Positions 25,296 to 35,982 of a stretch of DNA of 64,000 nucleotides are shown here, piece by piece (the stretch's first letter is position 1; each line of letters opens with the position of its first letter). The stretch spans positions 2,294,001 to 2,358,000 of the forward strand of contig NZ_FNSC01000001.1 of NCBI RefSeq assembly GCF_900105355.1. The letters are read 5' to 3'. The stretch comes from Pseudomonas anguilliseptica (GTDB lineage Bacteria; Pseudomonadota; Gammaproteobacteria; Pseudomonadales; Pseudomonadaceae). A model generated the notes under the pieces. It saw only the letters and a program-made list of their open reading frames with translations. It was not told the origin of the DNA and did not search any database. The translations under genes and the position numbers were made by a program.

Positions 25296-26408
25296 TCATG
25301 GGGGGCATTCGCCTAGGTGCGCCTGGAGTGCGGCCTGCAATCCCTCTAGCAGGTTTGCATCGCTTGACTGTTCAAGGTTGCGCTCAAGGTGCTCGTAACC
25401 GAACAGTTCACCTCGTACATTTTCTGCCTCGACCAAACCGTCTGAGTAAAGCAGCAGACGCTGCCCAGGGCGGACTGTCATGCTCTCGCACTCGCTGTCG
25501 AATTCGTTGTCACTGGCGACACCGAGTGGAAGGTTGAGTGATTTAAAACGGCGAATGACCTGCCCTTGATCATTTAATAGTAAGGCAGGCGGAATTCCGC
25601 CGTTCCATACCGTTAGCACGTTTTCGCGTGGGGAAAAAACCGCGATCAGAGCCGCAACGAAGCGGTCGGTGGGTGAGTAGGCGCGGTTGCAGCGGTTCAT
25701 CTCACGGGCGATGCTGTTGAGGTTAAAGCCTTTGCCCGCCATGGAGTAGAAGGTTTGTGTCAGAGGGATCAGCGTTAATGCCGCAGGCAGGCCATGGCCG
25801 GTCGCATCCGCAAGCATCACATAGATATCGCCATTGTTGGCCGGGCATGCCAGCAACAGGTCGCCGGAGATGTCGGCGGCGGGGTGTAGCAGGTAGCTGA
25901 CATTAGGGCGGTCGAGCAGGTCGCGGCGCATCAGCCTGTTCATCAGAAAGCTGCTGATGCGTCGTTCTTCGGCTTCGGCATAGTGGTAATGCAGCAACTG
26001 CTGGTGTTGTTCGGCGACTCGCTGCTGTAAGGAGGCAATGCGCTGGAATGAGTTGATTTTGGCGGCGAGTAAGCCGAAGTTGACAGGCTTGGCGAGAAAA
26101 TCGTCGCAGCCGGCGTTGAGCGACGATACCTGATCGTCGGTTTGGTCCATGCTAGAGAGCATGATGATCGGCCGCCAGCCGCTGTTCTTTTGTAACTCGC
26201 GAAGTGCCACTGTGGTAGCAATACCATCCATGCCGGGCATGAGTTGGTCGACCAGTACTAGGTCGAATTGTTCTTTCTGGTACTGCTCGATAGCTTGCAT
26301 CCCATCGGCAACTGGCGTGCATTGGTGCCCCAAGGAGCGGATGAGTGCCTTGAGCATCATCCGCAGCGTAGGGTCATCATCAACGCTGAGTATCTTCAAT
26401 GGCTGCAT
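25296..26408 (-). CDS. Response regulator with PP2C/SpoIIE phosphatase domain, truncated at a C6 tract
   Basis: Receiver at about 1-120 (SVDDDPTLR, phospho-acceptor in LVLVDQLMPGMDG, Lys in LAKPVN), helical linker, then a SpoIIE-type phosphatase with ADISGD and ADATGHG metal-binding motifs. The frame stops at ...HLGECPP. One base removed from the run of six C (plus-strand G at 25300-25305) would give ECPHDDLSCLLLECT, which restores the last metal-binding motif (DDLS) and joins the anti-sigma ATPase at 24653-25282 into one protein of about 585 residues. The family role is dephosphorylating the STAS antagonist. Confidence 0.87.
   Translation of the reverse strand: MQPLKILSVDDDPTLRMMLKALIRSLGHQCTPVADGMQAIEQYQKEQFDLVLVDQLMPGMDGIATTVALRELQKNSGWRPIIMLSSMDQTDDQVSSLNAGCDDFLAKPVNFGLLAAKINSFQRIASLQQRVAEQHQQLLHYHYAEAEERRISSFLMNRLMRRDLLDRPNVSYLLHPAADISGDLLLACPANNGDIYVMLADATGHGLPAALTLIPLTQTFYSMAGKGFNLNSIAREMNRCNRAYSPTDRFVAALIAVFSPRENVLTVWNGGIPPALLLNDQGQVIRRFKSLNLPLGVASDNEFDSECESMTVRPGQRLLLYSDGLVEAENVRGELFGYEHLERNLEQSSDANLLEGLQAALQAHLGECPP
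25300..25305. repeat. Homopolymer tract (C6 on the coding strand) at the phosphatase frameshift
   Basis: Six G on the plus strand. Five would keep the phosphatase and anti-sigma domains in one frame. Confidence 0.85.
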
Positions 26409-26438
26409 GGTCTGGCTCAGCTGATTTTGAATAGTTTG

Positions 26439-27630
26439 GGATGGTCTGAAGTAGCCATGTATTTCTGGCTGACTTCAGCCCCGCCGATTTTGAAAGCGGC
26501 AAATCGATCAAAAACGATCAGATTACCCATTCATTTCTGTGTTTTTAGCCGCCGCGAGTAGCTCGCGGCAGCCATTTCCCGCATTACAGGCGCACCTCTC
26601 CTGCATTGGTCAGTAAATGTCGGCGTGCCATCCACAGGTTCGACAGCGCGAACAGCGTCACCAGTTGCGCCGTGTTCTTGGCCAAGCCACGGAAGCGTGT
26701 CTTTACATAACTGAACTGACGCTTGATCACCCGGAACGGGTGCTCAACCTTGGCGCGCACCTGGGCCTTGGCCTTCTCGATCTTGCGTTTGGCTTTGTAC
26801 AGCGGGCTGCTCTTACCCAGCTTCTTATAGGTGCTGCGGCGGGCAGCAACCTGCCAGATCACCTCGCGCCCATCATGTTCGGGGCGCTTTTCGACGCCGG
26901 TATAACCCGCATCGGCGCACACCACGTTTTCCTCGTCGTGCAGCAACTTGTCGACCTGAGTGACATCCGCCACGTTGGCCGCCGTGCCTACCACGCTGTG
27001 TACCAGCCCCGACTCGTCATCCACGCCAATGTGCGCCTTCATGCCGAAGTAGTATTGGTTGCCCTTCTTGGCCTGGTGCATCTCTGGGTCGCGTTTGCCG
27101 TCCTTGTTCTTGGTCGAACTCGGCGCATTGATCAGCGTGGCATCGACGATGGTGCCTTGGCGCAACGACAGGCCACGGTCGCCAAGATAGCCATTGATGA
27201 CGGCCAGGATGCCGGCAGCCAACTCATGTTTCTCCAGCAGACGACGGAAGTTGAGGATGGTGGTTTCGTCGGGGATACGTTCCAGACTCAGCCCGGCGAA
27301 CTGCCGCAGGATAGTGGTCTCGTACAGCGCTTCTTCCATCGCCGGGTCGCTGTAGCCGAACCAGTTCTGCATCAGGTGCACACGTAGCATCGCCATCAGC
27401 GGATAGGCCGGCCGACCGCCTTCACCCTTGGGGTAATACGGTTCGATCAGTGCGATCAAACCCTTCCACGGCACCACCCGATCCATCTCGATCAGGAACA
27501 ACTCTTTGCGGGTCTGCTTGCGTTTGCCGGCGTACTCGGCATCGGCGAAGGTCATTTGCTTCATCGGAAAACTCGGCGGGTGGCGTCCGGGCATTTTGCC
27601 AAAATCAGGAAGTCTTATTCAGAGTTTCCC
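26439..27630 (-). mobile_element. IS5-family insertion sequence, copy B
   Basis: About 1,192 bp. The terminal repeats are ggatggtctgaagtag and, inward from the other end, gggaaactctgaataag. It is flanked on both sides by TTG, a 3-bp target duplication. Its sequence has diverged from A, D and E. Removing it with one TTG restores the STAS gene (see 27615-27902), which confirms these ends. Confidence 0.9.
26584..27564 (-). CDS. IS5-family transposase (copy B)
   Basis: A 326-residue DDE transposase like copy A but with scattered substitutions (for example VCADAGYTG and GKSSPLYKAK). The catalytic Asp, Asp and Glu contexts are kept. MKQMTF at 27564 is the family start; an upstream in-frame ATG adds ten residues. 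Confidence 0.93.
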   Translation of the reverse strand: MKQMTFADAEYAGKRKQTRKELFLIEMDRVVPWKGLIALIEPYYPKGEGGRPAYPLMAMLRVHLMQNWFGYSDPAMEEALYETTILRQFAGLSLERIPDETTILNFRRLLEKHELAAGILAVINGYLGDRGLSLRQGTIVDATLINAPSSTKNKDGKRDPEMHQAKKGNQYYFGMKAHIGVDDESGLVHSVVGTAANVADVTQVDKLLHDEENVVCADAGYTGVEKRPEHDGREVIWQVAARRSTYKKLGKSSPLYKAKRKIEKAKAQVRAKVEHPFRVIKRQFSYVKTRFRGLAKNTAQLVTLFALSNLWMARRHLLTNAGEVRL

Positions 27631-27902
27631 TTGCTAAAATTGGCGATCTCTAGCACGTCCTTTGCTACGCCATGGAGGTTGCGTATTTCCACGGTTTTGT
27701 TTTGGGCCTGTGCCTTGTCGCGTAGTAGCAAGAGAATGCCTAGGGCGGCCGAGTCGATGTACTGCACTTCTTGCAGGTCGATCACCAGGCAGTGCACGGA
27801 GGATTTCGCCAGTTCCAGCTCATAAGCATCACGGAAGGCGCGATACGCATGAAAATCAAAACGTTTGTTAGGGCGAAGGATGGCAGTGCTCGCATCGCTC
27901 AT
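27615..27902 (-). CDS. STAS-domain anti-sigma factor antagonist, last codons replaced by the IS
   Basis: A 95-residue STAS protein with the phosphorylatable serine in QEVQYIDSAALGILLLL. By family it is bound by the anti-sigma ATPase and dephosphorylated by the PP2C regulator next to it. Its final codons (GNSE, stop) come from IS copy B. Without the IS the frame reads ...ANFSKLFKIS and stops shortly before the phosphatase gene. The loss of about five C-terminal residues may be tolerated, but the insertion may also be polar on the rest of the operon. Confidence 0.9.
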   Translation of the reverse strand: MSDASTAILRPNKRFDFHAYRAFRDAYELELAKSSVHCLVIDLQEVQYIDSAALGILLLLRDKAQAQNKTVEIRNLHGVAKDVLEIANFSKGNSE

Positions 27903-27919
27903 AGCAATAATTCCTTTCC

Positions 27920-29080
27920 TTAGAAGAGGTCGATTTCTCCAGCGCTCATGGAGGACTGACTAACGGGGTTATGCAATGTTCTATCAAGTGGCTGATGGCT
28001 CTGCCGGTTGGAGGATTTGTCCTCGTCCAGCCCTTCGAGGCTCACCGAAAAGTGTTCGAGCTTGTCTGAGTGCTTACGTATCTGCGTCAGCAACTGGCTG
28101 CTCAGGTCCTGGAACTGTAAGGCGGTGATGGCTGTATTTACGTCGTTATGCACCGCCTGGGAAACCTGTTGTAGTTCTTCCACTGCGAGTACGGTTTTGC
28201 CGTTCATCAGCGCTAAGTCGCTGAGCATTTCGTTGACCTGTTTCTTTGACGTCATGGCGAAGCTCATGTCCTTGGCTGCCAGCCGGCTGACGGCAGCGTC
28301 GGCTTGCTGCAGCTCTTCGTGTACGACTCTAATGTGGGTACGAATAGCGTCAGAGAACACAGTGGAGCGGGTGGATAGTGCGCGCACTTCGTCAGCCACC
28401 ACGGCGAAACCGCGGCCCGCTTCGCCTGCACGTGCAGCCTCTATGGCCGCGTTGAGTGCGAGCAGGTTGGTTTGCTTGGCGATGGCGTCCATATCTGCCG
28501 TGGATTTCACGACGTCGCCGATTTTATGGGTGATGCGGTCGATGCGGTCGATGCGGTCGACCAGTTCCATCGAGGTGCGACTGGTTTCAATGATGGACTC
28601 GACGAACAGGCTGAGGGTTTCCTGAGTGGTGCTGGTGAACTGTTGGAAAGTGATGCTGCTGTCTTCAGCGTCAGTACCGCTGTAGCGATCAGTCAAGGTT
28701 CCGGCGATGCAGAGTTGTCGCTCTATCAGGCTGTTGAGGCTGCTGAAGCTGTGGGTCAGCCTATCGATGGCCGTGCTCAGCAGCCCGTCGATTTGCACGC
28801 TGTGCTGGTTAATTTGCTGGGCATGCAGAGCCACGGATTGGCGCAGAGGCTCGATTCCCCTGTCGGTATCAGAATCGGTTGGGCAATTAGTCTGGGCGGC
28901 TTGATCGGGTTCGCGGCGTGCTAGATAGAACAGGCTGCCCAGGCTTGCAAGGCAGCCTAGAGCCAACACTGGCATGGGCGTTAGGCCGATCAGTAGAAGT
29001 ATCAGGCTAAGCAGCCACGGGAATAGCAGTAGGCCGCTGAGTTGCAGCTTAGTAGGGCCGGATGTGTTGGTGCTGAGCAT
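27920..29080 (-). CDS. Methyl-accepting chemotaxis-type protein (mcp2)
   Basis: About 386 residues: two closely spaced N-terminal membrane helices ([38 protein letters not shown]), no large periplasmic sensor, then a coiled-coil and an MCP signalling core with [25 protein letters not shown]. The hairpin tip is intact, unlike mcp1. Three 9-bp repeats encode RIDRIDRI before the tip. ATG 29080 (MLSTNTSG) is chosen over one ten codons upstream. It is the first gene of the che operon. Confidence 0.87.
   Translation of the reverse strand: MLSTNTSGPTKLQLSGLLLFPWLLSLILLLIGLTPMPVLALGCLASLGSLFYLARREPDQAAQTNCPTDSDTDRGIEPLRQSVALHAQQINQHSVQIDGLLSTAIDRLTHSFSSLNSLIERQLCIAGTLTDRYSGTDAEDSSITFQQFTSTTQETLSLFVESIIETSRTSMELVDRIDRIDRITHKIGDVVKSTADMDAIAKQTNLLALNAAIEAARAGEAGRGFAVVADEVRALSTRSTVFSDAIRTHIRVVHEELQQADAAVSRLAAKDMSFAMTSKKQVNEMLSDLALMNGKTVLAVEELQQVSQAVHNDVNTAITALQFQDLSSQLLTQIRKHSDKLEHFSVSLEGLDEDKSSNRQSHQPLDRTLHNPVSQSSMSAGEIDLF
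28532..28558 (-). repeat. 9-bp tandem repeat (x3) in mcp2
   Basis: Three perfect copies of gatgcggtc (plus strand) encode Asp-Arg-Ile units just ahead of the signalling tip. A three-residue change would shift the coiled-coil register without a frameshift. Confidence 0.85.
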
Positions 29081-29383
29081 CGTACATCCCTGTATGTGGG
29101 TGCAGAGCACCGATCCATTTCAGTGCAGAGCACATTGTTATCCATCTCTTTATTAAACCTTAGGGGTCGAGTTGTTATTGTCAAGGCGGTGGCCGCAGTC
29201 GCGAGGTATCGAAACTGGTGAGTTGGCTGGCTAGGCAGATGTAGTGTGCGACTCGTTATTTAGGCCTGCAGGCTTATCTGTGCGCTTTTTGTCGCCTGCG
29301 GCAAAACACCACGCTTGGCCGGTGGTTAATGGGTGGTGATACTGTCGCCCGTTATCCACCCGGTTGTTGGCATTGAAGGTGTT
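29081..29383. promoter_or_regulatory. Divergent intergenic region with two gtgcagagcac dyads
   Basis: About 300 bp between mcp2 (minus) and the cytochrome c' gene (plus). The near-palindrome gtgcagagcac occurs at 29100-29110 and 29123-29133, 23 bp apart, about two helical turns. A related tgctgagcatcg lies at the mcp2 start. They lie where an operator for the che operon would be expected; no regulator is assigned. No gene is seen here. Confidence 0.5.
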
Positions 29384-29833
29384 ATGAAGCTTAAAACCCT
29401 GTTCCTGGTTGTATTGGTGCTGGCTGTGAGTGGCTGCGGCGGTGTCGATCCCAATTCGCCACAAGGCCAACGTCAGAGCATTTTCAAGCAGATGCTCAAG
29501 GTCAGCGAAGACCTCGGTGGCATGCTGCGCGGGCGGCTGGCATTCAAGGAACAGGCATTTATTGAGGGTGCGGCCAAACTCGATCAACTGACCCGTACGC
29601 CCTGGCAGCACTTCTCGCAGGTGCGTGAAGACGGTGAGGAGAGCCGCGCCAAGGATGACGTCTGGCAGCGCCAGGCGCGTTTTCAGGAGTTGGCCCAGGC
29701 TATGGAAGCCAGCACCGCGGCGTTGATGGCCGCCACGACTGCGCAACCGTTAACGCCTGAGGCGTTAACAACGCCGATGCAGCGTGTTGAGGACAGCTGC
29801 AAGGCTTGTCATGAAGAGTTTCGCGCCTTCTGA
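29384..29833 (+). CDS. Cytochrome c'-type heme lipoprotein
   Basis: A 149-residue protein. The N-terminal signal ends in a lipobox (LAVSGC, Cys about 17), so it is probably membrane-anchored in the periplasm. The body is helical, with a single C-terminal heme c motif CKACH and then EEFRAF, the layout of the cytochrome c' / c556 four-helix family. The ATG at 29384 has GAAGG upstream; the longer frame is unlikely. By family such proteins bind heme and sometimes NO. The role here is unknown. Confidence 0.82.
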   Translation: MKLKTLFLVVLVLAVSGCGGVDPNSPQGQRQSIFKQMLKVSEDLGGMLRGRLAFKEQAFIEGAAKLDQLTRTPWQHFSQVREDGEESRAKDDVWQRQARFQELAQAMEASTAALMAATTAQPLTPEALTTPMQRVEDSCKACHEEFRAF

Positions 29834-29840
29834 TGATCAC

Positions 29841-31556
<1,716 letters not shown>

Positions 31557-31605
31557 CTATGCTTGATGGATCAGCCTTAGCGAGTGTTTGGGGGTGGTTT
31601 TCGTT

Positions 31606-32520
31606 ATGCCAATGGGTTTGCAGCGGTTTAGTCGGGTGTGTTTATGCATCTGTGCCATGGGTTTTGCGCCTTTTGGCGTGGTGCGTGCCGCTGATGATGT
31701 GGTGTCGCCGTGGCGGTTTGTGCACAACGCACCGGAGACGGAGGGTGACCAGCGTTATGCCTATCACTGGCGTGTATTGCGTGCGGCGCTGGAGGTGACT
31801 CGCAACAAGTATGGCGACTATCGGCTTGAGCCCGGCCCGCCGATGAGCGAGAAGCTGCAGGTGGTTGAGATGCAGCGCGCGCATGGTGGACTCAATACCC
31901 TGGTGCTGGATGCCACGCAGACTCTGGAGCAGGCCCTGCAACCGGTGAAAATTCCGGTCGATAAGGGGTTGCTCGGTTATCGGGTCTTTCTGATTCAGGC
32001 CGAGGATCAGCCGCGTTTTGCCGGTGTGCGGTCACTTGAACAGCTTCGCCAGCTGCGCTTTGGCCAGCAGCGTGAATGGTCCGATGTGGCGGTGTACCAG
32101 GCGGCTGGTCTACCGGTGGTCATTGGCAGCAGCTATGAAGGCCTGTTCCATATGCTGATGCTGCGGCGTTTCGATGCCTTTGGTCGGGGTGTCAGTGAGG
32201 TTGGTGGTGAGCTGGCACATTGGCGCAAGCAATACCCGCAGATGGCCATCGAACGCGAGCTGCTGCTGTATTACCCGTTGCCGGTGTACTTCTGGTTTGC
32301 CCGCACCGATGAGGGACGGTTGCGCGCGCAGCGTGTCGAGGAGGGCATGCTTGCGCTGATTGCCGATGGCACCCTGGATCGGCTGTTTACCGAGGAATAT
32401 GCGACCACCATCCAGCAGCTTGGTCTGGATCGTCGGCGCACATTGAGAATTGCCAATCCCCATCTCTCCTCGAACCATCCTTTCGACAAGGCCACCTATT
32501 GGTTTACGCCGATGCCCTAG
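31606..32520 (+). CDS. Orphan periplasmic solute-binding-like protein
   Basis: A 304-residue secreted protein: signal peptide about 1-30 (LQRFSRVCLCICAMGF...VVRA), then a two-lobed binding-protein fold with LGYRVFLIQAED, SLEQLRQLRFGQQREWSDVAVYQ and EGLFHMLMLRRFDAFGRG, patterns of family-3-like extracellular solute-binding proteins. No permease or ATPase gene is adjacent. The ligand is unknown. The ATG at 31606 is used (GGTGG upstream); the frame opens earlier at a TTG. Confidence 0.75.
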   Translation: MPMGLQRFSRVCLCICAMGFAPFGVVRAADDVVSPWRFVHNAPETEGDQRYAYHWRVLRAALEVTRNKYGDYRLEPGPPMSEKLQVVEMQRAHGGLNTLVLDATQTLEQALQPVKIPVDKGLLGYRVFLIQAEDQPRFAGVRSLEQLRQLRFGQQREWSDVAVYQAAGLPVVIGSSYEGLFHMLMLRRFDAFGRGVSEVGGELAHWRKQYPQMAIERELLLYYPLPVYFWFARTDEGRLRAQRVEEGMLALIADGTLDRLFTEEYATTIQQLGLDRRRTLRIANPHLSSNHPFDKATYWFTPMP

Positions 32521-32547
32521 TGTGGAGAACCGAGAGTTGAGCGCAAT

Positions 32548-32573
32548 AAAAAAACCGCCGTAGCGGGTTTTTT
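32548..32573. terminator. Bidirectional terminator between the binding-protein gene and metK
   Basis: The hairpin aaaaccgc / gcgggtttt has A and T runs on either side, between convergent genes. Confidence 0.8.
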
Positions 32574-32591
32574 ATGCAACCAAGGCTGGGC

Positions 32592-33782
32592 TTACAGGCC
32601 GGCGGCAGCGCGCAGGTCGGCGACCTTGTCGGCCTTTTCCCAGGTGAAGGTGCTGAAGGTGTCGTCACCGACAGTCTTCTGCTGCGGGGTACGGCCGAAG
32701 TGGCCGTAGGCTGCGGTTTCCTGGTACATCGGGTGCAGCAGGTCGAGCATCTTGGTGATGGCGTACGGACGCAGGTCGAACACTTCGCGCACCAGCTTGA
32801 TGATCTTGTCTTCGGCGATCTTGTGGGTGCCGAAGGTGTTGATCGAGATCGAGGTTGGCAGGGCCACGCCGATGGCGTAGGACACCTGGATCTCGCAGCG
32901 GTCGGCCAGGCCGGCAGCAACGATGTTCTTCGCCACGTAACGACCGGCGTAGGCCGCCGAGCGGTCAACCTTGGATGGATCCTTGCCGGAGAACGCGCCA
33001 CCGCCGTGACGGGCCATGCCGCCGTAGCTGTCGACGATGATCTTGCGCCCGGTCAGGCCGCAGTCGCCCACCGGCCCGCCGATCACGAAGTTGCCGGTTG
33101 GGTTGATATGGAACTGGGTGTCCTTGTGCAGCAGTTCGGCTGGCAGGGCGTGCTTGATGATCAGCTCCATCACGCCTTCACGCAGATCGCTCAGCGACAC
33201 TTCCGGGTTGTGCTGAGTGGACAGCACCACGGCGTCGATGCCGACCACCTTGCCGTTTTCGTACTGGCAGGTGACCTGGCTCTTGGCGTCCGGGCGCAGC
33301 CACGGCAGCAGGCCGGACTTGCGCGCTTCGGCCTGGCGCTGCACCAGCGCGTGGGAGAAGCGGATCGGTGCGGGCATCAGCACGTCGGTTTCGTTGCTGG
33401 CGTAGCCGAACATCAGGCCCTGGTCGCCGGCACCCTGATCTTCCGGCTTGGCGCGGTCGACGCCCTGGTTGATGTCCGGGGACTGCTTGCCAATGATGTT
33501 CATCACGCCACAGGTGGCACCGTCGAAGCCGACGTCGGAGCTGGTGTAGCCGATGTCGCAGATCACGTCACGGACGATCTGCTCCAGGTCAACCCAGGCG
33601 CTGGTGGTGACTTCGCCGGCGACGATGGCCACACCGGTCTTGACTAGGGTTTCAACGGCCACGCGGGCGTGTTTGTCCTGGGTAATGATGGCGTCCAGCA
33701 CCGCGTCGGAAATCTGGTCGGCGATTTTGTCGGGATGGCCTTCGGAGACGGACTCGGAGGTAAAGAGGGAGTATTCGCTCAT
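32592..33782 (-). CDS. metK: MetK, S-adenosylmethionine synthetase
   Basis: A 396-residue enzyme making SAM from methionine and ATP. The signatures are [30 protein letters not shown] and the phosphate loop [19 protein letters not shown]. The start [12 protein letters not shown] (33782) is the family start; the frame runs on upstream inside the next gene. Its ATG overlaps the stop of the upstream regulator/methyltransferase as ATGA, so the two are coupled. This order matches PA0546-PA0547. Confidence 0.97.
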   Translation of the reverse strand: MSEYSLFTSESVSEGHPDKIADQISDAVLDAIITQDKHARVAVETLVKTGVAIVAGEVTTSAWVDLEQIVRDVICDIGYTSSDVGFDGATCGVMNIIGKQSPDINQGVDRAKPEDQGAGDQGLMFGYASNETDVLMPAPIRFSHALVQRQAEARKSGLLPWLRPDAKSQVTCQYENGKVVGIDAVVLSTQHNPEVSLSDLREGVMELIIKHALPAELLHKDTQFHINPTGNFVIGGPVGDCGLTGRKIIVDSYGGMARHGGGAFSGKDPSKVDRSAAYAGRYVAKNIVAAGLADRCEIQVSYAIGVALPTSISINTFGTHKIAEDKIIKLVREVFDLRPYAITKMLDLLHPMYQETAAYGHFGRTPQQKTVGDDTFSTFTWEKADKVADLRAAAGL

Positions 33783-34750
33783 CGTGCGGGTTCCTGTTGG
33801 TGACCGGTAATTGCAGCCCGGAGGCCATGAGTTATTGAGGGTTTGGCGAAGTGCCGCACCTGAATCTGGAAGCCGTTGCGCAAGCCCACATAGAGGCTTT
33901 CGCAGGTGTTGAGACCGGCCGCGCTGGCCCAGCTCTGGTTGTGGCTGCACAGTTCGGTGATCAGCAGGCTACCGCCGGGTTTCACGCGTTGCGCCAGCTG
34001 CTTGAGCGCCTCGGCCGGGACGGCGAAGTGGTGCAGCACCATGTTCAGCACCAGGCAGTCGGCGGCTGGGTAGTCGTCCTGCAGGGCGTCGGCCAGTTGC
34101 AACTGAACATTGTGCAGACTCTCCTCGGTGCAGCGTTGACGGGCCAGTTCAAGCATCGCCGCGCTGTTATCCAGTGCTAGCACCTGCTGGAAGCGCTGCG
34201 CCAATTCCGGGAGAAAGCCACCATCGCCAGGGCCGATCTCCACCGCGCAGGCTGCGTCGACAAACTCCAGAGAGTCGAGCAGGGCCAGCACACTGTCGCG
34301 GTATTGTGGCAGGCCGGCGATCAGATCCTGCTGAGCCTGGAAGCTCGCTGCCGTGCGGGCGAAGAATTCCTGGCTGGCGGCGGCGCGTTGGCCATGCACC
34401 TCGGCAATCCGTCCTTGCACCTCGGCCGGCAATTGCAGGCTGTCGATTTCTTCGAGCAGAGCATTGTGCAGGCGGCTGCCGAGCTGTTCGCTCTGCGCCA
34501 GGGCGCGGCGGTAGAAGATCGCATTGCCTTCGCGGCGGGTGACCACCAACCCTGCCTGGGCCAGCACCTTGAGGTGATGGCTGATGCCGGATTGACCGGT
34601 GGCGAAAATCTGTGCCAGCTCCAGGACGCCGAACGAATCGTTGGCCAGGGCGCGCAGAATGTTCAGGCGCAGCGCATCACCACTGGCCTTGCACAGGGCA
34701 GCGAGGGCATCGACAGGCTCGAAGGCCAGATGGGCGGCGCGCATATTCAT
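33779..34750 (-). CDS. ArsR-family regulator fused to a SAM-dependent methyltransferase
   Basis: A 323-residue protein. The N-terminal winged helix is ArsR-like ([46 protein letters not shown]). The C-terminal class I methyltransferase has the SAM motif [16 protein letters not shown] and [13 protein letters not shown]. By order it is the ortholog of PA0547 and precedes metK, fitting control of SAM metabolism. Homologs as I remember them carry a segment with GDLWLGF between the SHNQSW-like and AAGL-like blocks; here the two are adjacent, so about 20 residues may be lost in frame. It is coupled to metK. Confidence 0.87.
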   Translation of the reverse strand: MNMRAAHLAFEPVDALAALCKASGDALRLNILRALANDSFGVLELAQIFATGQSGISHHLKVLAQAGLVVTRREGNAIFYRRALAQSEQLGSRLHNALLEEIDSLQLPAEVQGRIAEVHGQRAAASQEFFARTAASFQAQQDLIAGLPQYRDSVLALLDSLEFVDAACAVEIGPGDGGFLPELAQRFQQVLALDNSAAMLELARQRCTEESLHNVQLQLADALQDDYPAADCLVLNMVLHHFAVPAEALKQLAQRVKPGGSLLITELCSHNQSWASAAGLNTCESLYVGLRNGFQIQVRHFAKPSITHGLRAAITGHQQEPAR

Positions 34751-34789
34751 AGGCTGGGCAGTCTAGTCGGTCACTTTTTATCCAGCAAG

Positions 34790-35982
34790 GGATGGTCTGA
34801 AGTAGCCCTGTATTTCCGGTCAACTTCAGCCTCCGCTGATTTTGAAAGCGGAAAACTGATCAAAAACGATCAAGTCATCCGCTCATTTCGGTGTTTCTGG
34901 CCGCCGCGAGCACCTCGCAGCGGTCATTTCCCACATTACAGGCGCACCTCTCCTGCATTCGTCAGCAAATGTCGACGGGCCATCCACAGGTTCGACAGGG
35001 CGAACAGCGTTACCAGTTGTGCGGTGTTTTTGGCCAGGCCACGGAAACGCGTCTTCACATAACCGAACTGACGCTTGATCACCCGGAACGGGTGCTCGAC
35101 CTTGGCGCGAACTTGCGCCTTGGCCTTCTCGATCTTGCGCTTGGCTTTGTACAGCGCGCTGCGCTTACTCAACGTGTTGTACGTACTGCGGCGGGCTGCG
35201 ATCTGCCAGATCACTTCACGGCCTTCATGTTCTGGCCGCTTCTCTACGCCGGTGTAACCCGCGTCGGCACCCACCATGTTTTCTTTGCCGTGTAGCAGCT
35301 TGTCGACCTGAGTAACGTCTGCAACATTGGCTGCCGTGCCGACCACGCTATGCACTAAACCCGACTCGTCATCGACGCCGATGTGCGCCTTCATGCCGAA
35401 GTAATACTGGTTTCCCTTCTTGGTCTGGTGCATTTCCGGGTCACGCTTACCGTCCTTGTTCTTGGTCGAACTCGGCGCATTGATCAGCGTGGCATCGACG
35501 ATGGTGCCTTGGCGCAATGACAAACCGCGGTCACCCAAATAGCCATTGATGACGGCCAAGATGCCCGCAGCCAGTTCGTGTTTCTCCAGCAATCGGCGGA
35601 AGTTGAGGATGGTGGTTTCGTCGGGAATGCGCTCCAGGCTCAGACCCGCAAACTGGCGCAGGATGGTGGTCTCGTACAGAGCCTCCTCCATCGCCGGGTC
35701 GCTGTAGCCGAACCAGTTCTGCATCAAATGAACCCGTAACATCGCCATCAGCGGATAGGCTGGACGTCCGCCTTCACCCTTGGGGTAATGCGGTTCGATC
35801 AAGGCAATCAAACCCTTCCACGGCACAACCTGATCCATCTCGATCAGGAACAGCTCTTTGCGGGTTTGCTTGCGCTTGCCGGCGTACTCGGCGTCGGCGA
35901 AGGTCATCTGCTTCATCGGAAAACTCGGCGGGTGGAGTTCAGGTATTTTGCCAAATTCAGGAAGTCTTCTTCAGGGTTTCCT
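34790..35982 (-). mobile_element. IS5-family insertion sequence, copy C
   Basis: About 1,193 bp. Terminal repeats are ggatggtctgaagtag and, from the other end, aggaaaccctgaagaag. The flanking triplets differ (AAG left, TAG right), so there is no clean target duplication. It has diverged from A, D and E. On the right it enters the 3' end of a lysR gene. Confidence 0.88.
34936..35916 (-). CDS. IS5-family transposase (copy C)
   Basis: A 326-residue DDE transposase of the same group as copies A and B, with substitutions such as STYNTLSKRSALY. IVDATLINAPSS, VGADAGYTG and KVEHPFRVIKRQFG are kept, so it is probably complete. Confidence 0.94.
   Translation of the reverse strand: MKQMTFADAEYAGKRKQTRKELFLIEMDQVVPWKGLIALIEPHYPKGEGGRPAYPLMAMLRVHLMQNWFGYSDPAMEEALYETTILRQFAGLSLERIPDETTILNFRRLLEKHELAAGILAVINGYLGDRGLSLRQGTIVDATLINAPSSTKNKDGKRDPEMHQTKKGNQYYFGMKAHIGVDDESGLVHSVVGTAANVADVTQVDKLLHGKENMVGADAGYTGVEKRPEHEGREVIWQIAARRSTYNTLSKRSALYKAKRKIEKAKAQVRAKVEHPFRVIKRQFGYVKTRFRGLAKNTAQLVTLFALSNLWMARRHLLTNAGEVRL

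Noticed and set aside
22456..27630. A 4-bp YTAR duplication as for classic IS5
   Set aside because: The first base differs in copies B (T versus C) and D (C versus T), while three bases match exactly; the 3-bp reading also rebuilds the STAS gene.
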